Assembly (NCBI RefSeq): GCF_003858645.1
Contig: NZ_RQJP01000005.1
Coordinates: forward strand, 496,001-560,000
DNA: 64,000 nucleotides
Origin: Larkinella knui
GTDB taxonomy: Bacteria; Bacteroidota; Bacteroidia; Cytophagales; Spirosomataceae
Reading direction: 5' to 3'
Positions 1 to 8,381 of the stretch are shown piece by piece. Positions within the stretch are counted from its first letter, which is position 1; each line of letters begins with the position of its first letter. Below the pieces are notes generated by a model. That model had not been told where the DNA came from, ran no database searches, and saw only the letters and a program-made list of their open reading frames with translations. Both the position numbers and the translations under genes were made by a program.

Positions 1-71
1 CTCTCTTTTGTCTATTCAATAACAACTCAATCGCCCGGATTTTGATGGGATTCTATTACTGAACGGGATAC

Positions 72-107
72 AAAAAAAGCCGAATGTTCACAAACATCCG
101 GCTTTTT
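72..107 (-). terminator. Hairpin terminator after eboF
   Basis: Two 15-base arms (72-88 and 93-107) pair through GCCG-ATGTT and AACATCCGGC, with an A run on the left and a T run on the right. It therefore works as an intrinsic terminator in either direction. It lies 21 bases past the eboF stop and would end the eboB-F transcript. Confidence 0.8.
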
Positions 108-128
108 GGCAGGCTAAGGTAGTCAGTA

Positions 129-1523
129 TCAGGGAGTCTTCTGAAGAACGTCAGCGGTCAGTGCTTCCCATATTTTGTTGTAGACCTCAATAGCGGCCAG
201 CGGTTTTTCGTTCGACAACCCCGGGCTTGAGGACACAAAAACCGGGTGATCGGCGGGGCTGGTACCCACACGGCCGTGCGAACCCTTGATCAGGGTAGCG
301 TCCAGCGGAATGACGTTCATTAAATACCGGAAGCCGAGTTTTTTACGAATCAGTTTATAACCGGCTTTTAGTTTGATCAGCGAATTGGCCGGGTCCATAA
401 ACATTTCGACCGGATCGTAACCCGGTTTCCGGTGAATATCGACCAGTCGGGCATAATCCGGCGCTTTCGCGTCGTCGGTCCAGTAATAATAGGTAAACCA
501 GCTTTTGGCGTCGGCCATTACCACCAGATCACCCGCCCGGTCGTGGTCGATGTGGTGTTTTTTCTTCCCGGCTTCGTCCAGAATCAGTTCAACCCCCGGC
601 GTTTTTTCGAGAATGGAGCGCACCTGAGCGGCACAGGCCGGGTCGTTGATGTAGATGTGGGCAATCTGATGGTCAGCCACCGCAAAAGCCCGTGACGCGC
701 CCGCATCGAGCAATTCCAGCCCTTGTTCGACCCGAACGTTGATCAGACCGGCTTCCCGGAACAGGCGGTTCAGGTGAATGGGCTGGCTGACGTTCGTGAT
801 TCCGTATTCCGACAGAATGATAATTTCGGCGTTTTGCCGTTCATAATGCTGAATTAAATCCTTGCATACGTCGTCAATTTCGTGCAGTTCGTTCGAAATC
901 TTACTGAAATCGGGTCCGAATTTTTGCAGACAGTAATCCAGGTGCGGCAAATAAATCAGCGTCAGCGTCGGGTTGTGCCAGCGGTCGACCAATAACGACG
1001 CGTCGGCAATCCAGCGGGTCGATTTGATGTTGGCGTTGGGTCCCCAGAAACTGAACAGCGGAAAGGTGCCGAGTGCTTCCTGAAGCCGGTCGCGCAGATC
1101 GGAGGGATGGCTGTAACAATCGGGCGCTTTCACCCCGTCGGCGTGGTATTGGGGGCGGGGTGTAACCGAAAAGTCGGCGGAGGAATACATGTTGTACCAC
1201 CAGAACATCTTGGAAACCGTGAACGACGGATCGAGTTGCCGGGCGCGTTCCCAGATTTTTTCGCCACCCACCAGTTTGTTCGACTGCTTCCAGAATTTGA
1301 CTTCGCATTCCGTACGGTCGTACCAGCCGTTGCCGACAATACCGGTTTCGGTTGGCCATTTTCCCGTCACATACGTCGACTGAACCGAAGTTGTGACGGC
1401 GGGCAACATCGGCTCGATGCTGGAAAGCTGCTTGCCCGTTACCCATTGTTTCAGAAAGGGCGTATGCTCACCAATCAGGGAGGCTGATAAGCCCACAACG
1501 TCGATTACTACGGTTTTTTTCAT
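129..1523 (-). CDS. eboF: EboF, alkaline-phosphatase-superfamily phosphodiesterase
   Basis: A 464-residue protein of the nucleotide pyrophosphatase/phosphodiesterase branch of the alkaline phosphatase superfamily. Visible signatures are VVIDVVG with Asp8 as a metal ligand near the N-terminus, PAVTTSVQST at about residues 41-50 with the likely Thr nucleophile, TGIVGNGWYDR just after, YLPHLDYCLQKFGPD near 191-205, ILSEYGIT and a late GSHGRVG, which together supply the two-metal site. No signal peptide is evident, so it is probably cytoplasmic. It is the last gene of eboB-C-D-E-F, 80 bases after eboE, with a palindrome filling the gap. Ebo genes are reported to be needed for moving a metabolite precursor to the periplasm in cyanobacteria (scytonemin); the substrate of EboF is unknown. 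Family and context agree, so the name is secure but the reaction is not. Confidence 0.88.
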   Translation of the reverse strand: MKKTVVIDVVGLSASLIGEHTPFLKQWVTGKQLSSIEPMLPAVTTSVQSTYVTGKWPTETGIVGNGWYDRTECEVKFWKQSNKLVGGEKIWERARQLDPSFTVSKMFWWYNMYSSADFSVTPRPQYHADGVKAPDCYSHPSDLRDRLQEALGTFPLFSFWGPNANIKSTRWIADASLLVDRWHNPTLTLIYLPHLDYCLQKFGPDFSKISNELHEIDDVCKDLIQHYERQNAEIIILSEYGITNVSQPIHLNRLFREAGLINVRVEQGLELLDAGASRAFAVADHQIAHIYINDPACAAQVRSILEKTPGVELILDEAGKKKHHIDHDRAGDLVVMADAKSWFTYYYWTDDAKAPDYARLVDIHRKPGYDPVEMFMDPANSLIKLKAGYKLIRKKLGFRYLMNVIPLDATLIKGSHGRVGTSPADHPVFVSSSPGLSNEKPLAAIEVYNKIWEALTADVLQKTP

Positions 1524-1538
1524 ATATATTGAGGGCTA

Positions 1539-1612
1539 TCGGCTAATGAAAGGACAGACACCTGACAGATTTTGAAAACCTGTCAGGTGTTTGTCTCGTT
1601 CCATTAGCCGAT
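1539..1612. repeat. Long palindrome between eboE and eboF (ACCTGACAGG family)
   Basis: Nested inverted repeat. The outer arms are ATCGGCTAATG (1539-1549) and CATTAGCCGAT (1602-1612). The inner arms are centred on ACACCTGACAG and CTGTCAGGTGT. The right outer arm includes the eboE stop codon and its last two codons (Ile-Gly). The core word is the same as in the palindrome at 61331-61365. It may act as a hairpin that tunes or ends transcription between eboE and eboF. Confidence 0.85.
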
Positions 1613-2839
1613 GGTATTAATTTCGTTCAAGACCCAATCTAATTCCCGCCCGATCGAATCATTGAGTCGCATTTTCAGATCTTCGGGCAGCACTTCCCAC
1701 GTGTAGGTTTCGACTTCCAGTTGCTCCGTAAACGGACTTTCTTTCTGTAAACGAAGCACTTCCGTAATGTCTTCCTGCGTCGATTGCAGCAGACCGTAGT
1801 CGGCCACGAAAAGCGGAACGTGAAAATGCGACCGCCATTCGACGTGATTTTTATCAAATGCCAGCAGAGCCTCCGGCAAATCCGGAAACCGGAGCAATTC
1901 ACCGTTCACATCCCGCGCCACTACCTGATGCAAATACGTCGGCTCGTTGAACTGCCGGAATTGGTCCAGAACCGCAGCCCGGCTGTTTTCTTCCACCGGA
2001 AAAGTGGCCTTCAAAGCCGCGCTGATCTGAATTTTGCCGACTTTCAAGTCGTTGTCTTTCAGTTTTTTCAGCACTTCCTCCGGGCGTTCGTAACCCACCG
2101 CAAAATGGCAAACATCGTAGCACAACTGCACGTGTTCGCGCAAAGCCGCTTCGGCTTCACCCGCCGACATCCCAAACTCGTCGTTGAGCCGCTCCAGGCC
2201 GATGGGCAACAAATAGAGGTTGAACCATTCGATAAACTCGTCGCCGGTTTCCAGCAATCCGTCGGGTTCGGGTTCAATGTCGAGGTGCAGGCTGATGCCT
2301 TCTTCCTGCTTGATCCGAACGAGATCTTCCACCACAGTCATCAGGCGCTGGGTCGTCGCTTCAAAAGCCAGATCGCGTTCGTCCCGGTTGCTCCACTGAA
2401 ACCAGTACCGGTAGGAAAGGGGTGAGGTAGAAATACCGGCTTCGGTGATTCCGCCTGCCATACTGATCGGCAGCAATGCCGTCAGCAACCGGAACAACCG
2501 GATGGTATACTCGACGCGCTCGGGCGTTCGCCAGTCGGGGGCGTGAACCTGGCCTTTGACGCGTGTCCGGTGAAAACCGCCAAACGGAAAACCGTTCATT
2601 GTAAAAACGTAGCAGTCGTTTTCCGTCAGCCAGTTCTGAAATTCCCGCAGGCGCTCCGGCTGGACCAGCTCCAGGCTGGCAATGTTGGAAAGCCGCAGTC
2701 CGATACCAAAGGGCGCATCGGGCGAAAGCTTTTGTTTGATGCTGGGAATGGCCTGTTGCAGCGCAATGAAGTGCTCCGCCCAATGTTCACCGGCATGAAT
2801 ATTCGTGCAATAACCGAGATGTCCCAGCGGGGTTTTCAT
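1604..2839 (-). CDS. eboE: EboE, xylose-isomerase-like metabolite traffic protein
   Basis: A 411-residue TIM-barrel protein of the sugar-phosphate isomerase/epimerase (AP endonuclease 2-like) type. It carries the segment ISLHLDIEPEPDGLL, with acidic metal ligands, at about residues 230-245, then LCYDVCHFAVGYE with Asp and His ligands, and QISAAL further on. It has no signal peptide. The ATG overlaps the eboD stop by four bases (ATGA), which indicates translational coupling. Families of this length and motif set are annotated as EboE in ebo clusters; the reaction is undetermined. The final codons are written by the arm of the 1539-1612 palindrome, so the extreme C-terminus may have been remodelled by repeat insertion. 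Confidence 0.88.
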   Translation of the reverse strand: MKTPLGHLGYCTNIHAGEHWAEHFIALQQAIPSIKQKLSPDAPFGIGLRLSNIASLELVQPERLREFQNWLTENDCYVFTMNGFPFGGFHRTRVKGQVHAPDWRTPERVEYTIRLFRLLTALLPISMAGGITEAGISTSPLSYRYWFQWSNRDERDLAFEATTQRLMTVVEDLVRIKQEEGISLHLDIEPEPDGLLETGDEFIEWFNLYLLPIGLERLNDEFGMSAGEAEAALREHVQLCYDVCHFAVGYERPEEVLKKLKDNDLKVGKIQISAALKATFPVEENSRAAVLDQFRQFNEPTYLHQVVARDVNGELLRFPDLPEALLAFDKNHVEWRSHFHVPLFVADYGLLQSTQEDITEVLRLQKESPFTEQLEVETYTWEVLPEDLKMRLNDSIGRELDWVLNEINTIG

Positions 2840-3984
2840 GCGGGCTGTATTTCGTTCTCTTTTAGGATTCCAATCACTTCGCGAATCAGCTCCGTGTCCA
2901 TTTCGTGTACTTCCACACCCTTTCCGATGGCTTTCAGCAACATGATGGTCAGTTGACCACCCAGATGTTCACGGAACTCATTGAGTCCTTTCAACACGCC
3001 ATCGCCATCCAGCGCCGGATGAAACAGCGAAAAACCGAGGGTTCGTTCCAGATTCAGAATGCGGTTAGTATCGGCTTCGCTGAGCCAGCCCAGCCGTTGG
3101 GAATAGAGACTGTCGAGGGCAATGCCGATGGCTACGGCTTCGCCGTGACGAATCTCAAAATCAGTGAGTTGTTCGAGCTTGTGGGCGCTCCAGTGGCCAA
3201 AATCCAGTGGTCGCGACGAGCCCATTTCGAACGGGTCGCCACTGGCAATGTGGTTCAGGTGCAACTCGGCGCAGCGGTGAATCAGGTACTGCATGGCGTC
3301 CAGATCGCGGGCGGCCAGTTTTTCGGCGTTGGTTTCCAGCCACTCAAAAAAGGGTTGGTCTTTAATGAGGGCCACTTTGATGGCTTCGGAAATACCGGCC
3401 CGCCAGTCGCGGTCGTCGAGTGTTTTGAGAAACTCCGAATCGTTGAAAACCGCGGTGGGGGGCGCAAACGAGCCGAGAAAGTTTTTCTTTCCCCGGTAAT
3501 TGACGCCGTTTTTAACGCCGATTCCCGAATCATTTTGCGACAAAACCGTGGTTGGAATCCGAATGTGCCGGATGCCGCGGTGCGAAATGGCGGCCACATA
3601 GCCCACCAGATCCAGGACCGAACCACCACCAATGGCCACCACGTATGAATGGCGGTCGATGCCGTAGCGGTCGATGGCGTCGATGAGTTGATCGACCAGC
3701 GCCGGATCGTTTTTAGACCCTTCGCCACCGGGAATCACGATCAAATCAGGAACCATATCAACACTGGAAACCGGAGCAAAATACGCTTTGATCTGTTCTA
3801 ATAAATCGGGATGGCTAGTAGTAACCCCTTCATCCAGAATGAATAGTAATTTTTTGCGAAATCCTTCCGAATGCCGGTTTTTCAGGAAATCAACTAACGT
3901 TGAATTGGTAGGGTCGAACAGACGGTCGGAAAAGAATACGTCGTAGGTGAAGTGAACGTTGAATGACTGGTGAAGGGTATTCAT
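2836..3984 (-). CDS. eboD: EboD, 3-dehydroquinate synthase-like protein
   Basis: A 382-residue member of the dehydroquinate synthase/sugar cyclase family. GGGSVLD at about residues 119-125 is the NAD-binding loop. RIPTTVLSQNDSGIGVKNGV matches the phosphate and substrate loop. The three zinc ligands appear to be Glu200 (in GISEAIKVAL), His264 (in DFGHWSAHKLE) and His280 (in RHGEAV). The metal site and NAD loop are intact, so it is probably an active cyclase or dehydratase. Its place between eboC and eboE, rather than among aro genes, argues that it is EboD and not the housekeeping AroB. It overlaps eboE by four bases. A weak hairpin (ACAAACC-acc-GGTTTGT, about 4029-4045) lies in the 96-base gap to eboC. 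Confidence 0.9.
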   Translation of the reverse strand: MNTLHQSFNVHFTYDVFFSDRLFDPTNSTLVDFLKNRHSEGFRKKLLFILDEGVTTSHPDLLEQIKAYFAPVSSVDMVPDLIVIPGGEGSKNDPALVDQLIDAIDRYGIDRHSYVVAIGGGSVLDLVGYVAAISHRGIRHIRIPTTVLSQNDSGIGVKNGVNYRGKKNFLGSFAPPTAVFNDSEFLKTLDDRDWRAGISEAIKVALIKDQPFFEWLETNAEKLAARDLDAMQYLIHRCAELHLNHIASGDPFEMGSSRPLDFGHWSAHKLEQLTDFEIRHGEAVAIGIALDSLYSQRLGWLSEADTNRILNLERTLGFSLFHPALDGDGVLKGLNEFREHLGGQLTIMLLKAIGKGVEVHEMDTELIREVIGILKENEIQPA

Positions 3985-4080
3985 TCCTTAGGACAATGAG
4001 TTAATAGAATAAATAAATACGTAAAACAAACAAACCACCGGTTTGTCTTTTAAAACAAGAGTTTGGCCGGAACCGTTCGG

Positions 4081-4956
4081 TTACGTCACCGCAAATACTT
4101 TGGCCAGCAATCGCGACAGGGGCAGCAGACAAACGACGAGCATGGCCAGCGGAAAAGAAGCGAAAGCGGCTACCCAGGCGGCATTCATCACAATCAACGA
4201 TAATACGCCCGATTTTACCGCCATGCCGATGTTTCGGCCGGTTGGCTCCCGGATGGCTTGCCAAAGGGGCGGAAAAATAAAGAAGCCAAAGAGTAAAAGG
4301 AACGGAATGGCCGTTCCTAACTGGTGTTGCTGCTGGGCAATGGCACCGATGCAGCCAATCACGAGTCCGTATAACAAACCCGCAACCCGCAGCACCATCG
4401 GTTTTCCGCCGTGAACTTCCCCCCGGCTGATCATCGTAATAGCAGCAATGTAGACAATGGGAATGACGCCCAGCGATGCCCACAAAGGAACCTGATCGGG
4501 CAAAACACTGATGCCCAGAATTAGATTCAGCCCCCGGCACAAGCCCATATTCAGAGGACCGATGATGGCATTGTGTTTCCCGAATTTATCGTAAACCAGC
4601 GAGGCAACGCTAATGGCGACCGCCAGCCATCCCGCCGTCGGGTTCACCATCCAGGCCGCGGCCATGCCGATTAGCAATAAAAAACTGGCCAGTAAGGTTG
4701 CTGTTGCCAGACTCACCTGCCCGCTCGGAATGGGTCGTTCCGGCCGCTCGACGGCGTCCAGTTCGGCATCAAAAACGTCGTTGAAAACCACGCCACCACC
4801 ATACAACCCGACCGTCGACAGACAAAGCCAGCCCACCGGTGCCGGATCAGCATCAGGAATCAGGTAATAACCGGCGATGGCCATTCCCGCCATTACGTCG
4901 GCAATGGACGTGATGAGGTTGGCCGGGCGGGTTAGGCGAAGAAGCGGAAGGAGCAT
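4081..4956 (-). CDS. eboC: EboC, UbiA-like prenyltransferase
   Basis: A 291-residue integral membrane protein with about eight to nine hydrophobic helices. The UbiA-superfamily aspartate motif FNDVFDAELDAVERPERPIP spans residues 58-77, with Asn59, Asp60, Asp63 and Asp67 placed to bind Mg-diphosphate. A second polar motif, LVYDKFGKHNAIIGP, follows near residue 125. It would join a prenyl chain to a small acceptor in the inner membrane. The acceptor is unknown; an EboD product is a plausible guess. UbiA homologues also work in quinone and heme pathways, but the flanking eboB and eboD genes make EboC the best call. Confidence 0.88.
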   Translation of the reverse strand: MLLPLLRLTRPANLITSIADVMAGMAIAGYYLIPDADPAPVGWLCLSTVGLYGGGVVFNDVFDAELDAVERPERPIPSGQVSLATATLLASFLLLIGMAAAWMVNPTAGWLAVAISVASLVYDKFGKHNAIIGPLNMGLCRGLNLILGISVLPDQVPLWASLGVIPIVYIAAITMISRGEVHGGKPMVLRVAGLLYGLVIGCIGAIAQQQHQLGTAIPFLLLFGFFIFPPLWQAIREPTGRNIGMAVKSGVLSLIVMNAAWVAAFASFPLAMLVVCLLPLSRLLAKVFAVT

Positions 4957-4961
4957 GTTTT

Positions 4962-5040
4962 TGAATGATGAACGATGAGCGATGAACGTTGAATGGGGCT
5001 AACGCGTACCCATTCATCGTTCGGCGATCATCATTCATCA
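4962..5040. repeat. Imperfect palindrome of ATGATGAACGATGA words
   Basis: The left arm (about 4962-4997) is made of tandem TGAATGATGAACGATGA-like words. The right arm (about 5010-5040) is its imperfect reverse complement. It fills the whole eboB-eboC gap. The same words build the sufC-sufD spacer palindrome at 20721-20804. Confidence 0.75.
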
Positions 5041-5973
5041 TTATTTAATAATCGTTGATGATTTATCCACCCGCGGGGCCTGGCCTCCGCGCAACACCGA
5101 GCTGCCATTGTAGCGCTGGCTCTGGTCGATGTCGATTGGCTGTTCGAAGTCGGCGAGGCTGATCTGGCCGCTCTGGGCAAAAGCCGTTACGGCGTTTTCG
5201 AAGGTAACCAGCCGGATGGTTTCGTCGGAAATACCGCGTTCTTTCATCAAGGCTGCGGTTTTGGGCAGGGCCAGCGGATCGCTGATGCCCCAGTCGGCGG
5301 CCGAATTGATCATAATCCGCTCGGGTCCATACTGTTTCACCACTTCAACCATGCGCTCATTGCCCATTTTGGTGAAGGGATAAATGGTAAAACCGGCCCA
5401 GAAGCCGCGATCCAGGACTTCCTTAACGGTTTCTTCGTTGTTGTGATCGACAATCACCATGCCGGGGTCCAGACCGTGTTCGAGCGCGATGTCCATGCTG
5501 CGGCTGGTGCCCTGTTTTTTGTCACGGTGGGGCGTGTGAATCTGAACCGGTAACCCGGCTTCTTTGGCGAGTTCCAACTGCGCCCGGTAGTATTTTTCTT
5601 CGGCAGGAGTCTGGTCGTCGAACCCGATTTCACCGACGCCAACGACGCCCTCTTTGTAAATAAACAAAGGCAGAATCTCCATGACCTGCTCGGCGAGGGC
5701 CTCGTTGTTGGATTCTTTGGAGTTCAGGCCGATCGTGCAGTAGTGCCGGATGCCGAACTGCGACGCCCGAAACCGCTCCCAGCCGACGAGGCTCGCAAAA
5801 TAATCGCGGAACGAATCGACGCCCGTGCGGGGCTGGCCGAGCCAGAACGCCGGTTCGATAACGGCCACAACACCGGCGTCGGCCATCGCCTGGTAATCAT
5901 CCGTGGTGCGGGCCGTCATGTGAACGTGCATGTCAAAAAACTTCATCCCGCGAATGGTATCTAAAAAACTCAT
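5041..5973 (-). CDS. eboB: EboB, TatD-family metal-dependent hydrolase
   Basis: A 310-residue amidohydrolase-fold protein. The N-terminal metal motif is FFDMHVHM (His16-x-His18 from this start). EIGFDD provides the Glu ligand, PVQIHTPHRDK and VIVDHNN the later His ligands, and INSAADWG the catalytic Asp. The start was set at 5973 rather than the upstream ATG at 5997, because 5997 lies inside the -7 box of the promoter at 5995-6026. It is the first gene of the eboB-F unit. Housekeeping TatD is about 255-265 residues; this longer form with its C-terminal tail fits EboB. The substrate is unknown. Confidence 0.87.
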   Translation of the reverse strand: MSFLDTIRGMKFFDMHVHMTARTTDDYQAMADAGVVAVIEPAFWLGQPRTGVDSFRDYFASLVGWERFRASQFGIRHYCTIGLNSKESNNEALAEQVMEILPLFIYKEGVVGVGEIGFDDQTPAEEKYYRAQLELAKEAGLPVQIHTPHRDKKQGTSRSMDIALEHGLDPGMVIVDHNNEETVKEVLDRGFWAGFTIYPFTKMGNERMVEVVKQYGPERIMINSAADWGISDPLALPKTAALMKERGISDETIRLVTFENAVTAFAQSGQISLADFEQPIDIDQSQRYNGSSVLRGGQAPRVDKSSTIIK

Positions 5974-5994
5974 GAGTGTGTCGGCTTTAAAAAG

Positions 5995-6026
5995 CAAAGT
6001 TAGTCGGGGAGCAACCCAGTTGCAAG
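5995..6026 (-). promoter_or_regulatory. Bacteroidota sigma-A promoter of eboB-F
   Basis: Read on the minus strand, CTTG at 6026-6023 is followed by 20 bases and then TAACTTTG at 6002-5995, an exact TAnnTTTG -7 element. Transcription would start near 5988, leaving a short leader before the ATG at 5973. The spacing equals that of the eboA and metY promoters in this window. Confidence 0.75.
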
Positions 6027-6184
6027 CGGCATCCCGGACGATTGCGGTTCAATTACCAGGATAACGGAAAAAGGGCCATTAGATTTTTATTAAAAACCGT
6101 AACACCAGCCGTTTCGTTGACTAGACGCGGTGCTTTTATCGTTATTTAAGTAAAAACTAAGTTGTACTATTTCATTCAGTAATC

Positions 6185-6838
6185 ATGAAAGCTGTATTTC
6201 GGATCCTACTGTGGGCAAGCATAAGTGGCGGAATTGGAGGTGGAATCAGTTCCTGCCGACCCGACCCAATCGATAACCTGACACCCGAAGAAAGCCAGGT
6301 TTTTATTACCAATCACGACCGATCGGTCAACTTTGCCAACTACCGCACGTTCAGTTTGCCGGATTCGGTTGTGGAAGTGGTCAACGACCAGCAGCGTGTA
6401 TCGATGGCGGGCATGGAGCCGCAGTTTCTGGATCGTCTGGCGCAGGAACTGACCAGCCGGGGCTATCAGCGGGTGAGCCGGAATGCCAATCCTGATCTGG
6501 GCGTTGCCGTTCTGCGGATCAACAACAGTTATCTGGGCGTGACATCGATGCCGTATTCGCCCTATTACCTCGATTATTGGGGCTACGGCGGTTTAGGTGG
6601 TTTAGGCGGTTATGGCTATGGATACGGTTATCCGAGCTATTATTCATTTTACGAGGTCAGTGATACCTATTGGATGATTCAGCTGGTTGATTTGCGGAAT
6701 CCGAACCGAACCGACCAGAAGCTGAACGTGATCTGGCAAGCCCAGATTCGCGGCAGCGGTATTTTTGACGAAACTTCCGTCAATTCCATCCTTTCAAACG
6801 TGTTTCAACAGTCGGCATACCTGCGGACCAATCAATGA
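6185..6838 (+). CDS. DUF4136-family lipoprotein
   Basis: A 217-residue putative lipoprotein. A hydrophobic N-terminus leads to GISSC, giving a possible lipidated Cys24, although the lipobox is weak. The body (VNFANYRTFSLPDSV, later QELTSRGYQRVSRNANPDLGV) matches the DUF4136 pattern of Bacteroidota outer-membrane-associated lipoproteins. A Gly/Tyr-rich run near residues 130-155 (YGGLGGLGGYGYGYGY) interrupts the domain as a flexible insert. The function is unknown. Together with the next gene it separates eboA from eboB-F. The 81-base spacer after it has an imperfect inverted repeat (about 6844-6897). Confidence 0.75.
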   Translation: MKAVFRILLWASISGGIGGGISSCRPDPIDNLTPEESQVFITNHDRSVNFANYRTFSLPDSVVEVVNDQQRVSMAGMEPQFLDRLAQELTSRGYQRVSRNANPDLGVAVLRINNSYLGVTSMPYSPYYLDYWGYGGLGGLGGYGYGYGYPSYYSFYEVSDTYWMIQLVDLRNPNRTDQKLNVIWQAQIRGSGIFDETSVNSILSNVFQQSAYLRTNQ

Positions 6839-6919
6839 TGAATAAAGAGCAAGGAGCCGGGACGAGACACAACCGATAAACCGGTCCTTGTCTCTTTACG
6901 CTCTAATCTTCTAACAGTC

Positions 6920-7591
6920 ATGAAAAAGAGAATCTTATTTAGCGTAATCGGGCTGATCTGGGCGTTGGGAGCGATGGCTCAGACGGATGCCGAACAGGAA
7001 GATCAATCCAAAAGCTTCACGAATTCGCTCTACGAACGTTTTGTGTCCGGTCGGGCCACGGTTTTCTACGGGGTTGGTTTGCCAATGGGCAGCCAGCAGA
7101 ACTATATGGACAAGGTCGGGACGCGCAACTTCGCGGTGGCCATTGAAGCCATGTTTCCGGGGCGGTTTTCGGTCGGCGGGCGCATCGGACAGCAGTACAG
7201 CAGTGAACGGTTGCCGCGTCAGACGTATACGTTTGATGATGGGTCGGAAGTCTCGGCGGTGCAAACCCGGGCGCTAACGGTGGTGCCCCTGCTGGCCATC
7301 GGATCGGTGTATCTGAACGATATTACGGCCGTTGTCCGGCCGTATGTCCAACTCGGAGCCGGTGGTGCGTATGTCGATTATGCCAAGTACTACGGAACCC
7401 TGGTCGATCAGAAAACCGGTGTTCGGGGAGCGCTGGCACCGGCCGTGGGGGCCAAGTTTCAGTTTGGAAAGAATAATAACCTCGGCGGTGAAATCCAGGC
7501 GCAGTATCAGCACGTCTTTTTTAAGTATAACGAGCTTAAAAACAGCTCGAATCTGCTGTTCTCCGTCGGTTTATCGTATCGCTGGCTGTAA
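6920..7591 (+). CDS. Outer membrane beta-barrel protein
   Basis: A 223-residue protein with a clear signal peptide (MKKRILFSVIGLIWALGAMA, cleaved before QTD). It is followed by alternating hydrophobic strands, for example RATVFYGVGLPMG and FAVAIEAMFPGRFSVGGRIG. It ends in an aromatic-rich strand (LLFSVGLSYRWL), the usual BAM signal of an 8-10 strand barrel. No catalytic motif is seen. It follows the DUF4136 gene on the same strand, and the two may form a small envelope pair. It is convergent with eboA, with a palindrome between them. Confidence 0.75.
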   Translation: MKKRILFSVIGLIWALGAMAQTDAEQEDQSKSFTNSLYERFVSGRATVFYGVGLPMGSQQNYMDKVGTRNFAVAIEAMFPGRFSVGGRIGQQYSSERLPRQTYTFDDGSEVSAVQTRALTVVPLLAIGSVYLNDITAVVRPYVQLGAGGAYVDYAKYYGTLVDQKTGVRGALAPAVGAKFQFGKNNNLGGEIQAQYQHVFFKYNELKNSSNLLFSVGLSYRWL

Positions 7592-7593
7592 CA

Positions 7594-7655
7594 TACCCAC
7601 GAACTTTAGTCCGTGTTTATTAAACTCAAAGAACACGGACTAAAGTCCGTGGGTA
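7594..7655. repeat. Palindrome invading the 3' end of eboA
   Basis: The arms TACCCACG-a-ACTTTAGTCCGTGTT (7594-7617) and AACACGGACTAAAGTCCGTGGGTA (7632-7655) are reverse complements except for one position, with a 14-base loop. The right arm encodes the last four residues of EboA (Thr-His-Gly-Leu) and its TAG stop. It probably serves as a bidirectional terminator for the convergent genes. Confidence 0.88.
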
Positions 7656-8377
7656 CTGAATAACGTTTCCAATTCCGCCCGGTTTGCTTCCGTCACGAAC
7701 GGTTTTACCAGCGTCCAGAGTTCGGGATGAATGCTGCGTCCGGCCGCCCGCCGTTCCTGCGCATAATCAACGGCAATCCGCGCCAGGCTGGAGTTGGCTC
7801 GTTCCTGAAAACCGATGATCTGGTCGACGGGTTTGTCACTAAAAAATGCCTTCATGACGAGCTGGTTCCAGGCCGGTTCGTCCAGTTGTTCGGCCGGGTA
7901 GGGATTGTGCAGCATGAGGGCGTCCTGAACCGGGGCAATGTTGCTCCGCACAGCTTCGGTGGCCTGAAACCGCCAGTGTTCGGGAAATTGCAGGACGGGC
8001 AGGGCCGAATACAAAGCCGCCAGTTCGTTCATTTCGGCCGCTTTGAACAGGTTTTCGATGGTGCTGAAATAAACCGCCTGATCGTCGGACGACAGCTGGA
8101 GGAGCCACCAAACCCGCGCCAGCCGGTCGAGCGTCCAGCCTTCAACCGAAAAGCCGTCGCGTAATGCTTTTATTTCCTGCGCTTTTTCGGACGATACCGT
8201 AAGCGTCTGTTTGCCGACAAAACGCGGAATGGCGGTGAAAACACGGTAAAAAACCGCTTGCGTGGGTTGATGCTGGTAGGCGTCGGCCTGCTGAGTCAGG
8301 TACGCAACGGCTTTTTCGGCATTGGGTTGCAGCCGGATCAGGTCAAGCAGGGTGTCGGAAAGTGCTGAAGAATTCAT
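7640..8377 (-). CDS. eboA: EboA domain protein, detached from eboB-F
   Basis: A 245-residue helical protein recognised as EboA by its C-terminal pattern: NPYPAEQLDEPAWNQLVMKA, then PVDQIIGFQERANSSLARI and DYAQERRAAGRSIHPELW. EboA proteins share the order trp-asn-x-x-V-lys-A, the R-A-N/D-x-x-L-A-R stretch and E-R-R/W-A-A-G-R. It has no enzymatic motif, signal peptide or transmembrane helix, and its role in ebo systems is unknown. It lies 36 bases after xerC with its own promoter, and 1.7 kb from eboB across two opposite-strand genes. Its last residues come from a palindromic repeat, so the native C-terminus may have been replaced. Confidence 0.85.
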   Translation of the reverse strand: MNSSALSDTLLDLIRLQPNAEKAVAYLTQQADAYQHQPTQAVFYRVFTAIPRFVGKQTLTVSSEKAQEIKALRDGFSVEGWTLDRLARVWWLLQLSSDDQAVYFSTIENLFKAAEMNELAALYSALPVLQFPEHWRFQATEAVRSNIAPVQDALMLHNPYPAEQLDEPAWNQLVMKAFFSDKPVDQIIGFQERANSSLARIAVDYAQERRAAGRSIHPELWTLVKPFVTEANRAELETLFSTHGL

Positions 8378-8381
8378 GCCG

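Noticed and set aside
1784-2425. 213-codon plus-strand open frame inside eboE
   Set aside because: Antisense shadow of a G+C-rich gene; the composition is rich in His, Arg, Gln and Phe and no domain is seen.
2905-3648. 247-codon plus-strand open frame inside eboD
   Set aside because: Antisense to a well-conserved EboD with intact zinc ligands; no homology of its own.
2836-3984. EboD as the housekeeping 3-dehydroquinate synthase AroB
   Set aside because: No aro genes nearby, and the gene is translationally coupled to eboE inside a full ebo order.
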